DNA of 64,000 nucleotides from Silene latifolia (GCF_048544455.1 NC_133537.1:152250058-152314057); one strand, 5' to 3'; counted from the stretch's first letter, positions 1 to 12,972 are shown. Translations and numbers: made by a program. Notes: a model not told the origin generated them from the letters alone.

Positions 1-297
1 AGCTGAATATGGGGAGCTTGGGCGTGTGAGCTTTCGGACCTACAGGAGTCTAGATCACTTAGTTTCAGGCGATATTTTAATTATGCATAGACTATGTTTA
101 TTTCCGCTGCGTAAACTTGTAATTACTATTTTATCTCAGTCAGAAGTAAGGTGTAATAAAACCTTTCATTGTATTTTAATAAAGTACTTTGGATTTGTTT
201 ACTTTTGTTATTCACTGCCTCGGAAGATCGAGATAGTAACAGTCCTATTTATTGGGAATGTCTTGCTAAAGGTTCCTAAATAAATGGGGGTGTTACA
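1..297 (+). repeat. 3' end of a chromovirus-type LTR (solo or 3' LTR), truncated by the window
   Basis: The segment ends in GGGGGTGTTACA at 297, the terminus seen on the other TGTAAYACC...GTGTTACA LTRs of this window. Its last ~90 bases closely match the reverse complement of 61706-61800, so it belongs to the same LTR type as element H. It interrupts the left LTR of copia element D: GGAAAACCGG at 298 continues D sequence that is uninterrupted in the right LTR at 7984. GGAAA at 298-302 is the presumed target duplication; the other copy lies outside the window. Confidence 0.75.
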
Positions 298-1067
298 GGA
301 AAACCGGTAGAGGGCAAGGGAGTAGTGCCAAGAATTTAGGTGAGTAAGGCTAGTATGCATAGATTCAATTATTTATTACTTCATCACATAAAATAAAATA
401 AACACAACCCACTAATACTCCCTCCATTTCGGTCCAACACACTTAAAATGGACTACCATTTTATTTTGTCAATTTGTCATTTGTCACAAAATATGTCACA
501 TGTAGTATGTTACATGTTATTAATTAAGTTAATGCATATTTATCACATAAAAATAATTTTACAAATTAATTAAATTACATACAACAAATTGACTAGTGAT
601 ACTTGATCACATAAATAAAATGTGTCGTATAATTATAATTCACAACATCTTGTAATTATAATTAACTATTCATTCTTATCTCTATTGTTTCTCAAACAAT
701 AAACAATTTTAGTTAATAAAGCATTTTTATTACTAAAATAAATCTTATTTAATCCCATTATAAGAAGATATCAATATTCTCTCTCACAAGTGAATTGTTC
801 AATTTTAAGGAATTTATCACCTTGTATCGTCATACAATTAATCAATTTATCCATTAAGGGAATTGTCTTTTAGGTGTGACCTTAAGGGATCAACTGACCA
901 CCACCGTCATACGACAGTAATGTCAAACTCTAGTCAACCAATCATTACCGATTAATGATGATCAGTTGATTATATAATAAATCATCCCTCTTCTATTCTT
1001 AATATGAGATTTAATTATGATATTAAATCATGTGATCGCACTATTGTTGAGGACATATTTTCCAACA
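298..1067 (-). repeat. D 3' LTR (partial)
   Basis: Closely matches 7984-8788 but lacks about 35 bases found near 8020-8055. Its right end CCAACA abuts a purine-rich tract on the minus strand. The remainder lies beyond the insertion at 297, outside the window. Confidence 0.85.
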
Positions 1068-1085
1068 ATCTCTCACTTGTCCGAG
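1068..1085 (-). other. D polypurine tract
   Basis: Read on the minus strand the bases next to the 3' LTR are ACAAGTGAGAGATT, a purine-rich plus-strand priming site in the place expected for a copia element. Confidence 0.6.
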
Positions 1086-1879
1086 ACAAGTGTGCATCAC
1101 CAATTCTCTTGTCCTATTACAATCTCCCATTTAATGAAAGATGTCTCTCAGGTAGTACTTGCATTTGATCATATCTTGAGTGGTTTCCTCGATCTGGAGA
1201 GTAACTGTCTGACCGGAATTATCTACCATAGATACCTTCCGAGCGTGGCCACGCATTTCCAGTTAACTACTCCTCGAGTGGCCTTGAGATTTCAAACAAC
1301 CCCGACAAGGGGTGGACAATTCCTATCGCACTATTCCCTTTGTTCAGCCACAGTTCATCATAACCCAAAATATACCCATTTGACCTCATTTACGACAGTC
1401 GTAGAGTATAAATCAAAGCTAATTAGAAATTTGTGCCAACTTGGGCGAATAGTCTCTAGTCAAAAGAATTGACTCACAAGAATACTATAGTAGCTCTTGC
1501 CACTACCAGGCTTTATGAATTACCAGAACTCTATAAGCGGTCACTGCCCAATAGAGTGTCCCATACAGTCTGCCTATGTGATCGACTAGTCATCCCATAT
1601 GACTCTATGGCACTTGAACTTGCCATCAATCGCATCACACTCTAGTCACTTCGAGACGTCACCTCATATAAGTAACTAGGGGCGAATACCATGTCAATCC
1701 AGTTCACTTTAATGGGGTTCAATTTGTCTCTACAACCCATTTGGATACGACAAGATAACGAGTGAGTTTAATGAAACTCAAACGATAAATGCGATTATAA
1801 TGTATGAATAGTCAATACACTATTACTATTTCATATCTTATAATCTTTACTGTATTATTAACACTAGTTAAAATGCAAT
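1086..1879 (-). other. D 3' untranslated region
   Basis: No domain is recognisable in either strand. The 151-residue plus-strand frame at 1017-1472 runs antisense to the element, crosses the LTR edge and has no recognisable motif, so I do not call it a gene. Confidence 0.5.
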
Positions 1880-2830
1880 AAAAGCTTGGCAAGTGGATAT
1901 ACCCTATATCCATATATTCCAACTTTGTCAATTGCTATTTCCTTTAATTCAATGTTATTTCTAATAACTTGAATTCATTTCTAAGTATTTGTCTAGTCTT
2001 CTTGCTAGACTTGGGCTCTTTTACTTGAAAGATGCTCCCACTGTTATCGCATAACTTGTGACAAAGTCATTCGTAGAGGGATTCACCCTTAATCCCTACG
2101 TTGACCATTTTATCACAATTTACTTAGATTCCTTTTGTAGAATTTGCAATTCGCGAAACTAAAACACTTTTCTTAGTCTCTTACTCCTAAGTCAATAAGA
2201 TATCCTAGGATTTTAACAAATCCCTTTTGAGTTTGGAAACTAAAGTTTGTGCAACCCTTCAACACCTAACTTAGTTTATCATCTTCAATTGTTCTTTAAG
2301 GCTTTCACAAGACCATCTTAGGAATTAACTTGTTATTGACTCATCATGCTCCTAGCATATGGTTCATCACAGCACGTGCGTCTGTTGGCATACATGATCG
2401 CTCTAATGGCGGAAACATTAGTAATCGATTTCATGTGATCAACAACTTAATAGGTTCAGTGAATGACTATGACTCCATCATAGTAATTCCACTTCCATCA
2501 ACATGAACAGCTTATTCAACTTTGTTGATGTACAACAGGTACGAAACATCTTATCCTCATAAGACTCTCAACTCTATGCCAATATTCTCTCACATAGATT
2601 CAAAATCTAGAATACTTTGCATCCCTTTCCAAGTCTCCAATCACTCTTTCAGAGAAGAGAGCATTGGTACATTACTCTCAATAAGTAATATGTTATCAAC
2701 ATATAAGACATGGAGAAACAATTCTAGCTCCCACTTAAGTTCATGTATAATCATGATTCTTCAATCATGTGAATGAAACCATTCACTATTATCACATGAA
2801 CGAAAAGTATAATCCTTTAGTGCTTACTTA
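1880..2830 (-). pseudogene. Decayed copia pol: reverse transcriptase C-terminal half and RNase H
   Basis: Too broken to form an open frame, but motifs survive on the minus strand. At 2692-2703 the codons read YVDN inside FLHVLYVDNILLI, matching the copia RT core that normally reads YVDDILLIG; the second catalytic Asp is Asn here. Downstream a stretch resembling MLSSLKE continues the usual order. Near 1975-2030 the codons read KEPKSSKKTRQILRN, matching the RNase H C-terminal block of copia elements. Several stops and at least one frameshift (near 2740) separate these pieces. The order RT then RNase H and the position 3' of gag support the call. It cannot encode an active enzyme. Confidence 0.7.
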
Positions 2831-4262
2831 AGATCATTCTAGGATCACTTAAGAAAACTACGCATAATATGTTAGGACTCTTAAATCTTTATCTAAGGTT
2901 TTGTGTTCCAAACACTTCCTTCTCTAAATTCCCATTTTAGAAAAGCGAATTTTTATTTGCCATTTTTCATTAAAATGAAATGCGGCAATTCCTAACATAA
3001 TTTATCTTGATCAACATCTTTATGTCAATCTTATGCATTTGAGTACTCTAAAGCTCTATTTACCTTTAAAGAGACCCTCGCTTTAAAGTAAATCTACTCT
3101 TGAGTAACAATTTTCGGATTGTAGTGCTACGGCTCGTGTGTAACATGGTCATAATACTATCTCTTTCACAAAGAAATATTTTAACCAATAAGACATGTGC
3201 GATAAACTCCCACTGAACTATGCTCCCACTCTATCTTTATAGATTATAGTTTAACTATACTCCGACTCTATAGTTTTATTACTTTCACAAAGTAACACTA
3301 TATATAGTTCAACTATACTCCAACTCTATAGTTTCATTACTTTCACAAAGTAACACTATAAGACATTTTTTTTTACTATACTCCCACTCTATAGTTTCAT
3401 TACTTTCACAAAGTAACACTATAAGACATGTTTGTAATGATCCAATCTACTCCCACTCTATCTCTCAGAAATACATCTATCTTCTTGAGAGATAGCTTTG
3501 TGAGTTACAAACATATATATGGTGTAGTATTAGGAGTTTATCTAAACTACATATTAGCTTTCAAAAGGCCATCCCTATCATGGCAGTTTGATTCATGTAA
3601 TATACGAGTCTTATCCATGTCATTTGTTTAATAGACTCTCTATTCTAGGTATCTCCTGGTTGACCATCCGTTTAGAATAATGTGTCCGTATTGTATCGTA
3701 AATTCCCTACTTAATGAGTTCAATAGCTCATCACAACTTTATAATTGATCTTACATAAGTAAGTTATTACTTTTAGTAACAATGACATAAGGAGAATCAA
3801 ATTCATAGCTTATGGACATATAATGATCTAATCATCATAATCATCTATTTGATCAATTTGAGTTGTTAATCTAATGTTTCACTATGCAAGTAGTATATGA
3901 TGATGATTTTAGAACAAGTAATATAATAAAATAAGTGATTTGGGTTGAAAACCAAATCACAAATATCCAAAGCACAACAATTGTTTTAAGAATACAAACC
4001 AATTTCCAAGTCACACAAGGAAATCAAAATAGTTCTAAAAATCTCAAACACATCATAAAATTAAAGATAAAGCAAATTAAAGCCAAGCTTCCATTGATCC
4101 ATCACCACGGTCGGCTACCTCTAGCTTCCCAGATGATCCTCTAAGCTTGCTTCTCCTTGCCTTTGTCCTTTCTAGGAGGCCCTATTTACAATAAACAGGG
4201 TAATCATCACAACTTGTATCAACATACCAAAGTTGAGATCGAAACATAAAAGATAGGGATAG
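2831..4262 (-). other. Decayed region where protease and integrase should lie
   Basis: The segment between gag and RT is about 1.4 kb, shorter than an intact copia protease-integrase block. I cannot find a protease DTGA-like site or an integrase zinc finger or catalytic signature. It contains the short tandem array at 3251-3428. Deletion plus mutational decay is the simplest reading. Confidence 0.4.
3251..3428. repeat. Three tandem ~57-63 bp units
   Basis: Three units share AACTATACTCC.ACTCTATAGTTT followed by ATTACTTTCACAAAGTAACACTATA, starting near 3251, 3308 and 3371. Weaker flanking copies of the CTCCCACTCTAT core occur at 3222 and 3448. The AT-rich array lies inside the decayed pol region of D. 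Confidence 0.8.
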
Positions 4263-5176
4263 TTATATACCTACTGGAATAACCCTTCCAGCTTTAATGT
4301 CGCCAAGGTATTTGGAACAGTTTCTCTTCCAATGCCCAACACCACAACAATAGTTGCACTTGTCCCCAGTGGAGGCACTGTACTTGGGCTTGGAGGTACT
4401 AGCTTCACAAGCTTTACCTATATTCCTGTTGGGAGTTCGCTTCTTTCCCTTTTTCCACTTTTCTTGAAGGTTCCCTTGCTCTTATGATTGACATTGAGCA
4501 CATCTTTGGTGGAGCTAACACTTAGCCCCATATCCCTTTCGGCTTGCACAAGCATTTTGTGCAACTCATCAAGGGAGACTTTCTTGTCTTTCATATTAAA
4601 ATTCACCCGGAATTGAACATATGCTTTGATTTTGTTAAGGGAATGAAGAATTCGATCAATTACGAGTTCCTCGGGAATCTTCACCTTATGCATTTTTAAG
4701 GTCTCAACATGCTCCATCAAATTGAGCACATGAGGGCTAACTTTTTGGCCCTCCTTAATGTTGAGATCAAAGAATGCGGAAGCCGCCTAATATTGTATGA
4801 TCCGTGGAGCTCGTGAAAACATGTTCACAAGTTTCATGTAGATCTCATGAGCGGTGCTAATCTTTATAGCACTTCTTTGGAGTTCGGCCTCCATTGCAAA
4901 GATCAAAGAGTTTTTGATCGCGGCTGACTCCTTTTCGTAAACCTCATAGGCTTGCCTAGCGGCGGCGGTGGACCTAGCATTAGGTTCGGTGGGAGATGCC
5001 TCGATAAGGTAACGAAGCTTGTCGTCACCCTCCGTGGCCAAGCGAAGTTCCGCATCCCAATCGGCGAAATTTGACCCATTCTTTTCTAACTTACATCGAT
5101 CCATGAAAGATAGGAGCCATGACACATTGGTGAGCGTGTTGGAACTAGTGGTTACGGATGTGATTGGAGTTGCCAT
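4263..5176 (-). pseudogene. gag: Copia gag (D)
   Basis: Capsid-like protein with a C-terminal CCHC zinc knuckle. I chose the ATG at 5174-5176 because it opens MATPITSVTTSS; the frame reads further upstream but without gag features. The N-terminal block contains KLEKNGSNFADWDAELR, typical of copia gag. One in-frame TAG at 4787-4789 (after RIIQY) splits the frame, which resumes to about 4418. After a frameshift near 4450 the knuckle CNYCCGVGHWKRNC is read at about 4315-4356, followed by a stop at 4263-4265. Gag packages element RNA into virus-like particles in the cytoplasm. The two lesions make this copy non-functional. Confidence 0.85.
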
Positions 5177-7458
5177 TGCAATTGAGAAAACGATTTTGAC
5201 TACAAAATAGGAAGTGAAGAATTTAATGAACATCTATCGTTTTGACAATACTTGTATACATTTTAAACAAGTTTTAGCATTTATATAGTGACCTCTTCCC
5301 AACTATCATAAATGATTCCGAGATCCAAATTCATATTAACTCGGGTACGGTGAGCCGAGTCATCCCTTATTAATATAACTCGGTGGATTAACCTCTTAAT
5401 CGATTCTACTTTTAGAACTCTCGGTCGATAAAAATTACTTTAATATTTATCTTTAGCCCGGAACACATGCGACTACGGTCACGAATACTTCCGTTGAGCT
5501 CAATCCAAATTTCGATGTAATAACATTTAAATACCCACTTACCCAACGTAACAAGCTTAGCACCCCGATGAGCCGAGTCTACTTCCTTATGAAATTGAGA
5601 TTCATGGTTTCTACTATTTGGTAAGGCTAATTCTCAATTTTTATAAGTGAGAGGTCTTGTCAATTTATTATCTATCACGTTTTAAGTGAACTAAAGCGGT
5701 GAACTACAATAATTATAATTGACACGGTCGATGACTCGATATGATATGCATGTGTTGTTTTGGCGATTTGGCAATGCATGTAACATATTAAAAGAAATGC
5801 AAAGCAATAATAAAAATTCCTAGTATGGCCTTCCTAAAAATAGAAAATCAAATAGTCTATTACATATTCGGAAACCAACTCCTTTGGTTCCTTGAATCAT
5901 CAAGTGGCACGCCTCCCAAGAACACCGTCTTCGTCGGATCACCTTTCCGAATGGCACCGTCTTGAAGAAACTCCATAATTACAAATAATAATAAAAATAC
6001 AAAGCTATTCCTATTATTCATTTGTAAAATGGAAAAACTAGTAAAAATAAAAATAAAAGTGATACGAGATCACATTAAATTACAACCGAATCAATATTCC
6101 CTTTCATTACGAGTAATATCGATTAAAACTAAGGCCATACTAAGATAAAATTACAGAATTCAAAATTATATAAATAAAAGACATTCAATATTTGAAATAT
6201 GCAGCATTATAATATGTACCTATCATGCCAAATTATGTGCCAAATCGCCCTACTTAATTTATATCGTATATAAAACCCGGTTTTATGGAAATGCGCGATA
6301 ATAACTTCTTAAAATCACAAATTAACACTTAAATCACATCTAAGCTCAAGTTAATTATCCTAACACTCTTAGGACCCAAAAATTAGTCATCACTCAATTT
6401 TTGACAATAATTCAACTTGATTTAATTTTTGTTTTATGCTCATTTTTTTTACCTTAAAATCATAACATTTATGAAATAAATCCAAATTAAATTACAATAG
6501 TTTCAAAATTTGAATTTTAAATTTTTGAATATTCTTTAATATTTCCATGACACTAATAATGTCAAAAACCATGGTTAAAATTTTCGAATTAATTTTGAGA
6601 AAATATAGTTGCATTTTATCGGTTTTATCTCATAAAACATCTAAAGTATCCAAAAATTAATCCAATCAATTTTACAACCTTAGATCTGATTAGTGGGATA
6701 TTTATTCAACCTAAAATAATTTTCTCATGCCATGCAATTCATTTTAGCAATTTATGCTAAAATAGTCACTATTTATGCCATTTTTACACTAAAAATTCAT
6801 AAATCATGCTAAATGAGATAATTTAATCTCAAAATTTACATAAACTCTGTAAATTATTCATGTGACAACATATTAAAGTTTTATGGCCCAATTCGAAATT
6901 TAACTATTTTTAAACATTTTACCTCTTTTAATCTATTTTTATATCATAAAAATCATAAATCATGCAATATTAATCCAATTAATACGATACTTTACACATT
7001 ACTAGTAACATATGCATGTGAGGTCATATAAAAGTTTCAAGGTCAGAGAGTAATTTTAACCATTTTTAGTCATTTTAACCTCCATTTATGCTATTTTTAC
7101 ACTAAAAATTCATAAATCATGAAATATTAATCACATTAATGTGATATTTTACATGCAATATATAAAATATTCATGTGAGGTCATACTAAAATACCATGAC
7201 CAGTAGTGAAGGTTAACTTATTTTAGTGAATAAAAGTTCATTTTACTCATAAAAATGTAATAAAATCACTAAAAATCATTAAAATAAGCAATAAATTTCC
7301 ATAAATCATAAAAATGAACTAAAAATATTTTAGGACCAGAATATATAACATGCAAAAATTTTCGTGGCTTTATCTTCATAAAACTCAAATTTTTAGTTTT
7401 ATATGTTAACTTTTTAACTCGGAAAAACAATAACCGATTATGCATGCAACATCCTTAT
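5177..7458 (-). other. D leader region, AT-rich, no gene seen
   Basis: About 2.3 kb lies between primer site and gag, long for a copia leader. It is AT-rich, with imperfect repeats of a block reading ATTTTTACACTAAAAATTCA around 6780-6815 and 7087-7120. No protein or RNA motif was recognised on either strand. Confidence 0.5.
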
Positions 7459-7470
7459 GCTCTGATACCA
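7459..7470 (-). other. D primer-binding site (initiator tRNA-Met type)
   Basis: The minus strand reads TGGTATCAGAGC, the standard plant retrotransposon site complementary to the 3' end of initiator tRNA-Met, two bases from the 5' LTR end at 7473. It fixes the orientation of D. Confidence 0.9.
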
Positions 7471-7472
7471 CT

Positions 7473-8788
7473 TGTTAGGTTTCTTTACCTATTATTAGAC
7501 TCCTCTAATAGTGAACTAATTAAGTTCTTAATTATTTGTTCTTTAGATCTAGTGCATGCATAACAAAATAAGAGATTTATGAGGAAAAACAATGTCCCTT
7601 ACATTGTAAGATGGTTCGAAATATAGGGCACAAGTAAGGCCACCTTCCTTCACTTGTTCTTGAGCTTAATGTGTTGAATGATCCTCCAAAATCCCAAAGT
7701 AGAGATCCTCCTTAGATTGCACCCAAGACTTATCCCTTAAACTAGTATACTAATTAACTAGATTAATAAACTAGTATCCTTAAATTAATTCTAATATTAT
7801 TACTATTAATACACTAGTAATCTTTATTTGATATTAGAATGGATGAACAAATGCTTGTGTATCTAAAAACCTTGTTTTAGAGAGATTGAGAGAATATGAG
7901 AGTATTTGCATGTAGAAGATTTGTTAATGAATGAGTGAATGTGTAGGTGTGATAAGAGAACAAAATTCTCTAAAAAGAGAAGAGGAAAACCGGTGGAGGG
8001 CAAGGGAGTAGTGCCAAGAATTGGAATCTCATTTTCCTTTTACTCTTACCAACAATTTAGGTGTGTAAGACTAGTATTCATAGGTTCAATTATTTATTAT
8101 TTCATCACATAAAATAAAATAATCACAACCCACTAATACTCCCTCCATTTCGGTCCAACACACTTAAAATGGACTATCATTTTATTTTGTCAATTTGTCA
8201 TTTGTCACACAATATGTCACATATAGTATGTTACATGTTATTAATTAATTTAATGCATATTTATCACATAAATATCATTTTACAAATTAATTAAATTACA
8301 TGCAACAAATTGACTAGTGATACTTGATCACATAAATAAAATGGGTCATATAATTATAATTCACAACACCTTGTAATTATAATTAACCATTCATTCTTAT
8401 CTCTATTGTTTCTCAAACAATAAACAATTTTAGTTAATAAAGCATTTTTATTACTAAAATAAATCTTATTTAATCCCATTATAAGAAGATATCAATATTC
8501 ACTCTCACAAGTGAATTGTTCAATTTTAAGGAATTTATCACCTTGTATCGTCATACAATTAATCAATTTATCCATTAAGGGAATTGTTCTTTAGGTGTGA
8601 CCTTAAGGGATCAACTGACCACCACTGTCATACGACTGTAATATCAAACTCTAGTCAGCCAATCATTACCGATTGATGACGATCAGTTGATTATATAATA
8701 AATCATCCCTCACGTATTCCTAATATGAGATTCAATTATGATATTAAATCATATGGTCGCACTATTGTTGAGGACACATTTTCCAACA
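7473..8788 (-). repeat. D 5' LTR (complete, 1316 bp)
   Basis: Begins TGTTAGG and ends TTTTCCAACA on the plus strand (TGTTGG...CTAACA on the coding strand). It aligns with the left LTR over its right-hand ~800 bases and with the solo LTR at 60313-61589 as a relative. Confidence 0.9.
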
Positions 8789-9086
8789 GGTAAGGAAAAG
8801 AGCTAAACCGAAAATCCGAAAGGGCGGTTTAGGCAAAATGAGAGAATTAGGAAAAAATTTTGAAAAATTGTTGACTCTTTGAAGTCTTGAAATCATGTCA
8901 CATACATGAATACTTCCTTTTGGCGGTGGTGACATAAGTGGTGGAGCTCTAGAAGGCCGGAAGGGTAAGTTATGAGTGTATCAAGGCTAAGTCGGGGGGG
9001 GGGTTGGAAGACAAATCTATGATTAGTGCTTGATACACTTGGTGCATGGTGTGATGAGTTGTGAGCATTGGTAGTTGACTTGTGGT
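8789..9086 (+). repeat. Athila 3' internal fragment left of element A
   Basis: Bases 8791-8937 match 59610-59757 of Athila element C almost base for base, including a structured hairpin. The match stops after GTGGTGACAT. The fragment then runs to the GTGGT target duplication (9082-9086) of element A and resumes beyond it at 47794. It includes a run of ten G at 8994-9003. Confidence 0.8.
8803..8832 (+). other. Athila hairpin (CTAAACCG stem, GAAA loop)
   Basis: CTAAACCG pairs with CGGTTTAG (8 bp), then an AAAA bulge, then TCC-GAAA-GGG. It is the counterpart of the hairpin at 59623-59652 and is followed by GGCAAAATG as in all copies. Confidence 0.75.
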
Positions 9087-11518
9087 TGTAGATACCCAGT
9101 ATCTGCTGAGACTCCAACAAACACCCGATGATTATCGGACTACAACATGCTTTGGAATCGCGGCGTTTGATCGACAGTTTGTGTACAACTTTACGTCGGA
9201 AAAGTTAAAACGATTTTGAAAATAAAACATTTCAAAACATTTCAAAAATACCTGGAGTGTTTAATGCACGGCGACGGGGTCGCAATGACACTAACTAGAG
9301 TCAAAACCGGCACCGGACCAAAAACCGACTCAAAAATTCAAATCCCGGCTCCAACAACGAGTCAAACCGAGTCAACCACCAAAAACAAACATTTCAAACC
9401 TTCTACCTTAAGTTTTCCCGGATTCATGAATGGTCAAGTACCAAACATGTGACTACAAAACCTAGGATAGAACAAATCATGATTGCGTTTGTTGTGAAAG
9501 CGACAACACACCTCGAAGACCCGCGACGTGGCTCGCGCCTCTTTGAGCAGCCCAGGTGGCCACGTCGCTCAAAACTCACACAACCACTCATTCTCCTATA
9601 AATACCCCTCAAATGCCACCCTCTTTTCTCCCTTAAAATTCTCGACTCGACTTCTTAAGTCACAACCTGACGCGTATTTACGACCTACCGATCGTAAACA
9701 CGAGCCTTACACATTGTTTGGTACCGTAATCGTGCATTAAATCACTTGACCGACCACTTTGGCCACTACACCATCACTAAACTTTTAAAACACTCTTTTA
9801 CTTACCAAAACGGTTTTAAACCGAGTTTTTTCCGATCAAACGAGTTGTTACACTTACGTCGGTCACTCGCCATAACCAAACATGTAAGTATGAGGGTGTA
9901 AAAATCCTCTTTTATTATGTTTTCATTTGTTTCATGACTCTAACATGCTAAAACATGCATAACATGAACCAAAACATGGAATAAACGAGCCAAAACTGAT
10001 TTTTGGTCTTAGGCAGAAGCCCCTTAGGTCGCCAACTAGCTCGCGCCTAAATGGGGTACTTAGACCAGAGATCAACCGTGTTTGTTCTCTTCATTTCCCT
10101 TAATCCATTTTTCATATTTGTAATCGGTTTTCACCATTTCAAGTATTTTCGAACCTTTGTTGTTTTATTTCACATGTTTTAACCATAAAGCATTTTTCAC
10201 CCTTGGTTCTTCATACCATGACGGTTAAATCCGTATTTCGGTGATAATAATTGGTTAATGACATTTAAAAGGTATTTTAAAACCTTTTATTTCATTTCTT
10301 TACATTTTCAAACAAACATATTAGTCACTAACACAAAGTCATCCTTGGTTCTACATACCATGTCGGATTTTAACCCGGGTACGATGATGAGTACCGACTA
10401 ATAACATTCAAATGGACTTAAAACAATTAGTCCATAATCTTTTTCAAAACTATTCATGTCAAGTTTGACAAATCGAACCCGACACCAAATATTATCAAAT
10501 AATGATGATTATTCGAGTCTAGTTCTTCAAATCAATAAATGCGGTCTAAACGACCCCTTCAAATCAAACCGGGTTCAAACACCCATTTTCAACACGTTTT
10601 ATAACGTTTTTTAAAAGGTCAGAACACGGCACATAAACCATGGGTTAACCCGCGCCTAAACAGGCGCTCCATTTCTCATTTTCAAAACCAGAGGGAGGTC
10701 CCTTACACCGCCGGCTGGCTCGCGCCTCATATAGCCGTCTGGTACAGGGCCTGTTCCCTTCCAGCATTAGTCTAGGACGATCCTGACTCTGGTTAACCCG
10801 GATATAGGACGGATCAGATGACTATTTGATTATCCAAAACCATATTTGCAAAATGCCTTACTAAGACAAATGGATCACGTTATGCACCCTAAACCTAATA
10901 CGGTAAATGGATGTTTAATTTCCGTCTTGCATGCAAATCAACCTTTAATCCAACTCGACATCTTATACTTGATACTTGGATTAAATCAACCGACTTAGAA
11001 AGCTCTCACATGTTAGGTTTAAATTATTGGATGCGCATTCATGCATTTAAACCGTTTTATCAACTTTTGCATTCAACCAACCAAGATCGATCAGTAGGAG
11101 GCCGCTAAACGCGGGCGGGATTGGGTGTCTGATTAAAGGGCTTCCCAATACATACCTTCACCTCTTACTCAGAAACTTTGGATAGTGGACGACCTTATCC
11201 AGGGCGTACGAGAGTCATTCTAGAGATAGGATGCTAGAGAGGGACGATTTCCTTATCTTTAGTACCTATGTCAAACGCTGCTTTGTGCTTCGATTTGACC
11301 GAGGTATAAAGTGGAATTCGAATGGGTTCCAGGCATCCCACAAATGCTTGGTGGCGACTCCGAACATTTATAATCGTTTCGAGACCCTTACCGAGACGAA
11401 ACCGACCGATCTAAAATGATCCGGTCGAAAGCATCTTTTACGCCGCCGAGCATGGCTTTCAAAGAGACCGCTGTATGTCCACAGATCGATGTGGGCTTGC
11501 AGGTGGGCCATGTCCACA
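9087..11518 (+). repeat. A 5' LTR (2432 bp)
   Basis: Begins TGTAGATACCC and ends GTCCACA. The 3' copy is 30 bp longer, explained by an insertion of about 30 bases near 45864. It holds a TATA box (9597) and several GC-rich modules around CTCGCGCC: 9531, 10040, 10648 (variant) and 10729. Confidence 0.9.
9528..9604 (+). promoter_or_regulatory. A LTR promoter: GTGGCTCGCGCCTC motif and TATAAATA
   Basis: The motif occupies 9528-9541 and TATAAATA 9597-9604, a 55-base gap. The same pair occurs in the 3' LTR (motif near 45771, TATA at 45839). TATAAATACCCC in the U3 part of an LTR is a plausible RNA polymerase II core promoter; the start site is inferred, not seen. Confidence 0.65.
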
Positions 11519-11521
11519 GAT

Positions 11522-11539
11522 TGTCGACTCTGCTGGGGA
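11522..11539 (+). other. A primer-binding site (tRNA-Arg type, Tat/Ogre)
   Basis: TGTCGACTCTGCTGGGGA lies three bases after the LTR end and differs at one base from the TGGCGACTC... site I recall for Tat/Ogre elements. A related TGGCGACTCCGAAC lies inside the LTR (about 11353), so the precise match alone does not define the LTR edge; the 3' LTR end does. Confidence 0.75.
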
Positions 11540-12972
11540 TAACTAGGACACTTACGTCTTTGCGATCCCTATATGGTGAGACTCGAACGAGGTCTTGGTT
11601 GGAATGCATTAATTGATAATACGGTCACGGTCGGGTTTCCTTGTCCGGGCTCACAACCTAACCCTTTTCGACCAATTGGCTCGTTTCGTCGGCATGCGTT
11701 TTCTCATCCCCGCGTTTCGAATCCCGATTGAGTCAAGCATACCGTTGACGTTACACATTTCTGTTTCGTCAAAGAGCTTTCATCACTTTCGAGCACGAGG
11801 CTAGGGCACCCTCCTTACACATTTTGTTTGGATTGGTATCCCTCTCGCAAATCGGGGTTTGATCGCTTGGTGTGTGACCCACCCTTTTAAGCCAAAACCC
11901 GAGTCAGCATAATGCATAATATAATGAAACTGTGAGTGCTTATGGTCTACTTGATCATAAGTCCTTCCGTGTCATTTTCAAAAACACCACTTTGCGCCGT
12001 TATAATGGCCATTTCAAACCTCGGTCTTTCGCCGATAGATGCACGCCTTTTTAGGCCGTCATGATGACGATTTTCAAACCCGGTTTTGTATAACCATTTC
12101 AACACGCCTTTCTAGGCCGTCGTAATGACAATTTTCAAACCCGGTTTTGTATAACCATTTCAACACGCCTTTCTAGGCCGTCGTAATGACGATTTTCAAA
12201 CCCGGTTTTGTATAACCATTTCAACACGCCTTTCTAGGCCATCGTAATGACGATTTTCAAACCTGGTTTTGTATAACCATTTCAAAAATCACCTTTTTAC
12301 GCCGTTATAATCGCCGCGTCTAGACACGGATTTTAACCCGTTTCGCGCCGACAATGGCTTTCTTTCAAAACCCGAGAAAAGCACACCCCTTTTCTCGAGA
12401 CACTTTTGGGATCCCGAGGACCATGCACTATCCCCGAGACCTCTTCAAATATTTCAAACTCGATTTTCAAAACATACAATTTTGAATTTCAAAACCGTCT
12501 TGGGAAACGATGCACTGTTTTCCGAGCCGACTCAAACTCAAACCGTCTTTTGCAAATAAACTTAAGACAACCCTTTCATCTGATCGACTTGCGGAGATTT
12601 CTATCTTCGGAAGCCGCCCATTAAAAGCGACAAATGAATCTTTTTGAAAATTTCTATTTTCGAAAACTTCGGTCCTCCATTCCAATTCCGCCTCGTGTCA
12701 ATCGAGTCAAAGAAAACGTACTTATGGGTCTTTACTTATGAGTCGTCTCACCACGAGACCCGTCCAATGGTGTCGCACCGTCATGATTGGACTCATGTCA
12801 AAGGTTCGGTCAAACACCGTCACGTCATAAATCGAGTCAGCACCGAGGGACCACACACGATCGCCCCGTCTTTTTGAGTCTGTCTTTGTCTCGTCCTTTG
12901 CGTTGTCTGCGTTTAGTCTTAGAACTGTGTCGGATTGAGTTGTAATGTGAGCCGTTTTTCTGCCTCAGAGCC
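11540..12972 (+). other. A 5' leader
   Basis: Untranslated sequence between primer site and gag. Apart from the tandem array at 12040-12290 I recognise nothing in it. Short open frames here are not conserved in any way I can show. Confidence 0.6.
12040..12290. repeat. 61-bp tandem repeat, about four copies
   Basis: The unit contains ACGCCTTTCTAGGCCGTCGT and CAAACCCGGTTTTGTATAAC; successive copies are offset by 61 bases with few changes. The flanking copies at both ends are more diverged. It lies in the leader of A. Confidence 0.9.

Larger units (their letters stand above)
298..8788 (-). mobile_element. Element D: old Ty1/copia retrotransposon, minus strand
   Basis: The two LTRs end in TTTTCCAACA on the plus strand (1067 and 8788). 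The right LTR begins TGTTAGG at 7473 next to a reversed tRNA-Met primer site, so transcription runs right to left. Order on the minus strand: 5' LTR, primer site, ~2.3 kb leader, gag, decayed pol, 3' untranslated region, purine tract, 3' LTR. The 3' LTR is interrupted by the insertion ending at 297. GGTAA at 8789-8793 compares with GGTTA at the matching place in the related Athila copy near 59609, so D appears inserted in Athila sequence. Confidence 0.85.

Noticed and set aside
1017..1472. 151-codon plus-strand ORF as a gene
   Set aside because: It is antisense to element D, crosses an LTR edge and has no known motif.
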